Shown here in pieces: positions 62,511 through 64,000 of a stretch of DNA of 64,000 nucleotides (within the stretch, counting starts at the first letter, position 1; every line of letters starts with the position of its first letter). Both the position numbers and the translations under genes were made by a program. The stretch lies in assembly GCA_017304475.1 (NCBI GenBank), contig JAFKKV010000018.1, positions 1 to 64,000 of the forward strand, given 5' to 3'. This DNA comes from Hyphomicrobiales bacterium. Lineage in GTDB: Bacteria; Pseudomonadota; Alphaproteobacteria; Rhizobiales; Phreatobacteraceae. The notes below the pieces were generated by a model, which did not search any database, was not told where the DNA came from, and saw nothing but the letters and a program-made list of their open reading frames with translations.

Positions 62511-64000
62511 CCGGAAAATCTCGTTTCGTCGGTGAGCACGTCCTCGGCTTCCGCGTTGAGCGCGCGGGCGGCACGGGCCGGTTCGGTCAGGGGGGTCGGC
62601 GTCACCTGCTGCTGGTGCAGCAGGTGATTGCCGGCCTGGATGCCGTCCTGCTGCTGCATGACCAGCCGCTCGCCGTCGCGCTTGCGCAGGTCGGCCATCA
62701 CGGTTTCGGCCCGTTCCGGGTCGATGCCGAGCTCGATCAGCGCGTCGCGGCCGAACAGCAGGGCGCTTTCGAAGACTTCGCGGATCTCGAAATCGACACC
62801 GGCATTGCGCAGCGCCAGCGTATGAGCGCGGTCGAAGGAGCGGACATAGAGCTTGGCCAGCGGGAATTCGCCCTTGACCAGCTCGACGATCTTGTCGGCC
62901 GCGTCGCGCTTGTCGACGCAGACGCAGATCAGCCGGGCGCGCCCGGCCCCCGCCGCGCGCAGCACGTCGAGCCGGGTGCCGTCGCCGTAATAGATCTTGA
63001 AGCCGAACATGCCGGCCGCCTGGATCATCTCGACATCGTTGTCGATGATGGTCACCTCGGCCTGTTCGGCGAGCAGCATCTGCGAATTGACCTGGCCGAA
63101 ACGGCCGAAGCCGATGATCAGCACCTCGCCGCGAACCTCGCTGAAATCCTCTTCCGGTTCCGGTTCGTTGGCCGCCCGGCGGCCGAGCGCCCATTCCCCG
63201 AGCCGGTAGAGGAACGGGTTGATCGCCATGGACAGCACCACCAGGGCCACCAGGATCGAGCCCTGTTCGGCCGACATGACGCCGGCGGAAACGGCCGCCG
63301 CGTAAAGCACGAAGCCGAACTCGCCGGCCTCGGCGATCAGCAGCGACACCTTCACCGCCTGGGGATGGTCGTGGCGGAACAGCCGCATGATCGCATACAT
63401 CACGCTGGCCTTCAGGACGAGCAGCAGCACCAGCGCGACGCCGAGCCGCCAGCTTGAGGCCAGCACCACCGGCAGGTCGATGGTCATGCCGACCGACATG
63501 AAGAACAGGCCCATCAGGATGCCGCGGAACGGCTCGATATCGGCTTCGAGCTGGTGCCGGAAATTCGATTCGGCCAGGAACACGCCGGCGAGGAAGGCCC
63601 CCATGGCCATGGACAGCCCGGCATAGGTCATCAGCGCGGCGGCCCCGACCACCACCAGCAAGGCGGCCGCCACCATGATCTCGCGCGCGCCCCAGGTCGC
63701 CAGGAAGCGGAACAGCGGGTTGAGCAGGTAGAGCCCGGCGAGCACGACGCCGCCGACCGCGACCACCACCTTGGCGGCGGAGACCCACCAGGCCTCGCCG
63801 GACTGGGCCGGCAGCGGCGACAGGAAGGCGACCAGCAGCAGCAGCGGGATGACGGTGAGGTCCTGGAAGATGGAGATGGCGAAAGCCCGCTCGCCATGGG
63901 GTGAATGAACCTCGCCCTTTTCCTCCAGCACCTGCATCATGACAGCGGTCGAGGTCAGCGCGAGGCCGAGGCCGGCGATCAGCGAGGCGTCGAATGGCCG
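62507..64000 (-). CDS. Kef-type (CPA2) K+/H+ antiporter, N-terminus beyond the window
   Basis: At least 497 residues are visible; the beginning lies past the right edge, since the frame stays open to base 64000. The visible N-part shows membrane helices with the CPA2 marks LGLALTSTAVMMQVLEEKGE and AISIFQDLTVIPLLLLVAF, then GMTIDLPVVLASSWR. A TrkA-N/RCK domain follows: VLIIGFGRFGQVNSQMLL, which binds nucleotide, IIDNDVEMIQAAGMFGFKIYYGDGTR, and a C-terminal segment ending in DETRFSG. Known KefB/KefC are glutathione-gated potassium efflux systems that protect against electrophiles. Glutathione gating is inferred. It overlaps the MATE gene by four bases. Confidence 0.92.
   Translation of the reverse strand, partial: RPFDASLIAGLGLALTSTAVMMQVLEEKGEVHSPHGERAFAISIFQDLTVIPLLLLVAFLSPLPAQSGEAWWVSAAKVVVAVGGVVLAGLYLLNPLFRFLATWGAREIMVAAALLVVVGAAALMTYAGLSMAMGAFLAGVFLAESNFRHQLEADIEPFRGILMGLFFMSVGMTIDLPVVLASSWRLGVALVLLLVLKASVMYAIMRLFRHDHPQAVKVSLLIAEAGEFGFVLYAAAVSAGVMSAEQGSILVALVVLSMAINPFLYRLGEWALGRRAANEPEPEEDFSEVRGEVLIIGFGRFGQVNSQMLLAEQAEVTIIDNDVEMIQAAGMFGFKIYYGDGTRLDVLRAAGAGRARLICVCVDKRDAADKIVELVKGEFPLAKLYVRSFDRAHTLALRNAGVDFEIREVFESALLFGRDALIELGIDPERAETVMADLRKRDGERLVMQQQDGIQAGNHLLHQQQVTPTPLTEPARAARALNAEAEDVLTDETRFSG

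Noticed and set aside
61080-63788. A 902-residue minus-strand frame that would extend the MATE protein upstream
   Set aside because: The extra part is Arg-rich shadow sequence of the Kef-type gene. The MATE start is fixed by a 4-base overlap with that gene's stop.

Overview
This window is high-GC chromosomal DNA from an alphaproteobacterium, most likely of the order Hyphomicrobiales (Rhizobiales). The evidence is the strong G/C bias at third codon positions, an OhrR/Ohr pair, a HisZ-HisG unit, GlcDEF, an ArfB-type rescue factor, an OprB-type porin and a BacA/YddA-type transporter. The genus cannot be fixed from the sequence. Genes are dense on both strands. I see no tRNA, rRNA, CRISPR array, transposase, integrase or phage gene, so this looks like ordinary chromosomal backbone. 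The first gene (DUF2259-like, left edge) and the last (Kef-type antiporter, right edge) run off the window.

Layout, left half. At 0.7-2.8 kb are a glycosyltransferase-like gene and the divergent peroxide-resistance pair ohr/ohrR with a clear operator region. At 2.8-8 kb is the glycolate oxidase operon glcD-glcE-glcF with a divergent LysR regulator. At 8.1-10.2 kb hisZ-hisG overlap; they are followed by a long intergenic inverted repeat. At 10.5-14.6 kb are a conserved small protein, the AzlCD exporter pair, and an MHS-family transporter paired with a DapA-family lyase. At 15.2-17 kb a 1-Cys peroxiredoxin is followed by a persulfide dioxygenase-rhodanese fusion. At 17-30.6 kb are a GntR/FCD regulator divergent from an M20 amidohydrolase, two GSTs, aat with an acetyltransferase, two solute-binding proteins without permeases, an MFS transporter, a CopD-like protein, a DeoR regulator, rppH and pgi.

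Layout, right half. At 30.6-40.6 kb are a peptide-binding protein, an N-carbamoyl-D-amino acid hydrolase, a TetR regulator with a palindromic operator and a DUF418 membrane protein, a divergent DapA-family paralogue, arfB, dgoK and fhs. At 40.6-46.7 kb are conserved unknowns, an L,D-transpeptidase, a hotdog thioesterase, and a divergent GtrA / GT2-YdjC lipid-sugar set. At 46.7-54.6 kb is what reads as a metal-homeostasis block: an OprB porin under palindromic Fur/Mur-like boxes, a membrane-fusion protein, a CzcA-type RND pump and a convergent TolC-family channel. At 54.8-64 kb are a small unknown, a BacA/YddA-type ABC transporter, a META-domain protein, an NtrC-class regulator, a Spy-like periplasmic protein, a DUF937 protein, a MATE exporter and the Kef-type antiporter.

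Most genes belong to recognised families. The points I rate highest are the palindromic boxes controlling a porin next to a metal RND pump, a HisG with a regulatory-like C-terminal domain encoded beside HisZ, a DapA paralogue lacking the usual active-site tyrosine, an in-frame 15-bp repeat in dgoK, and the GtrA/GT2/YdjC arrangement. I found nothing that I can defend as a wholly new system.
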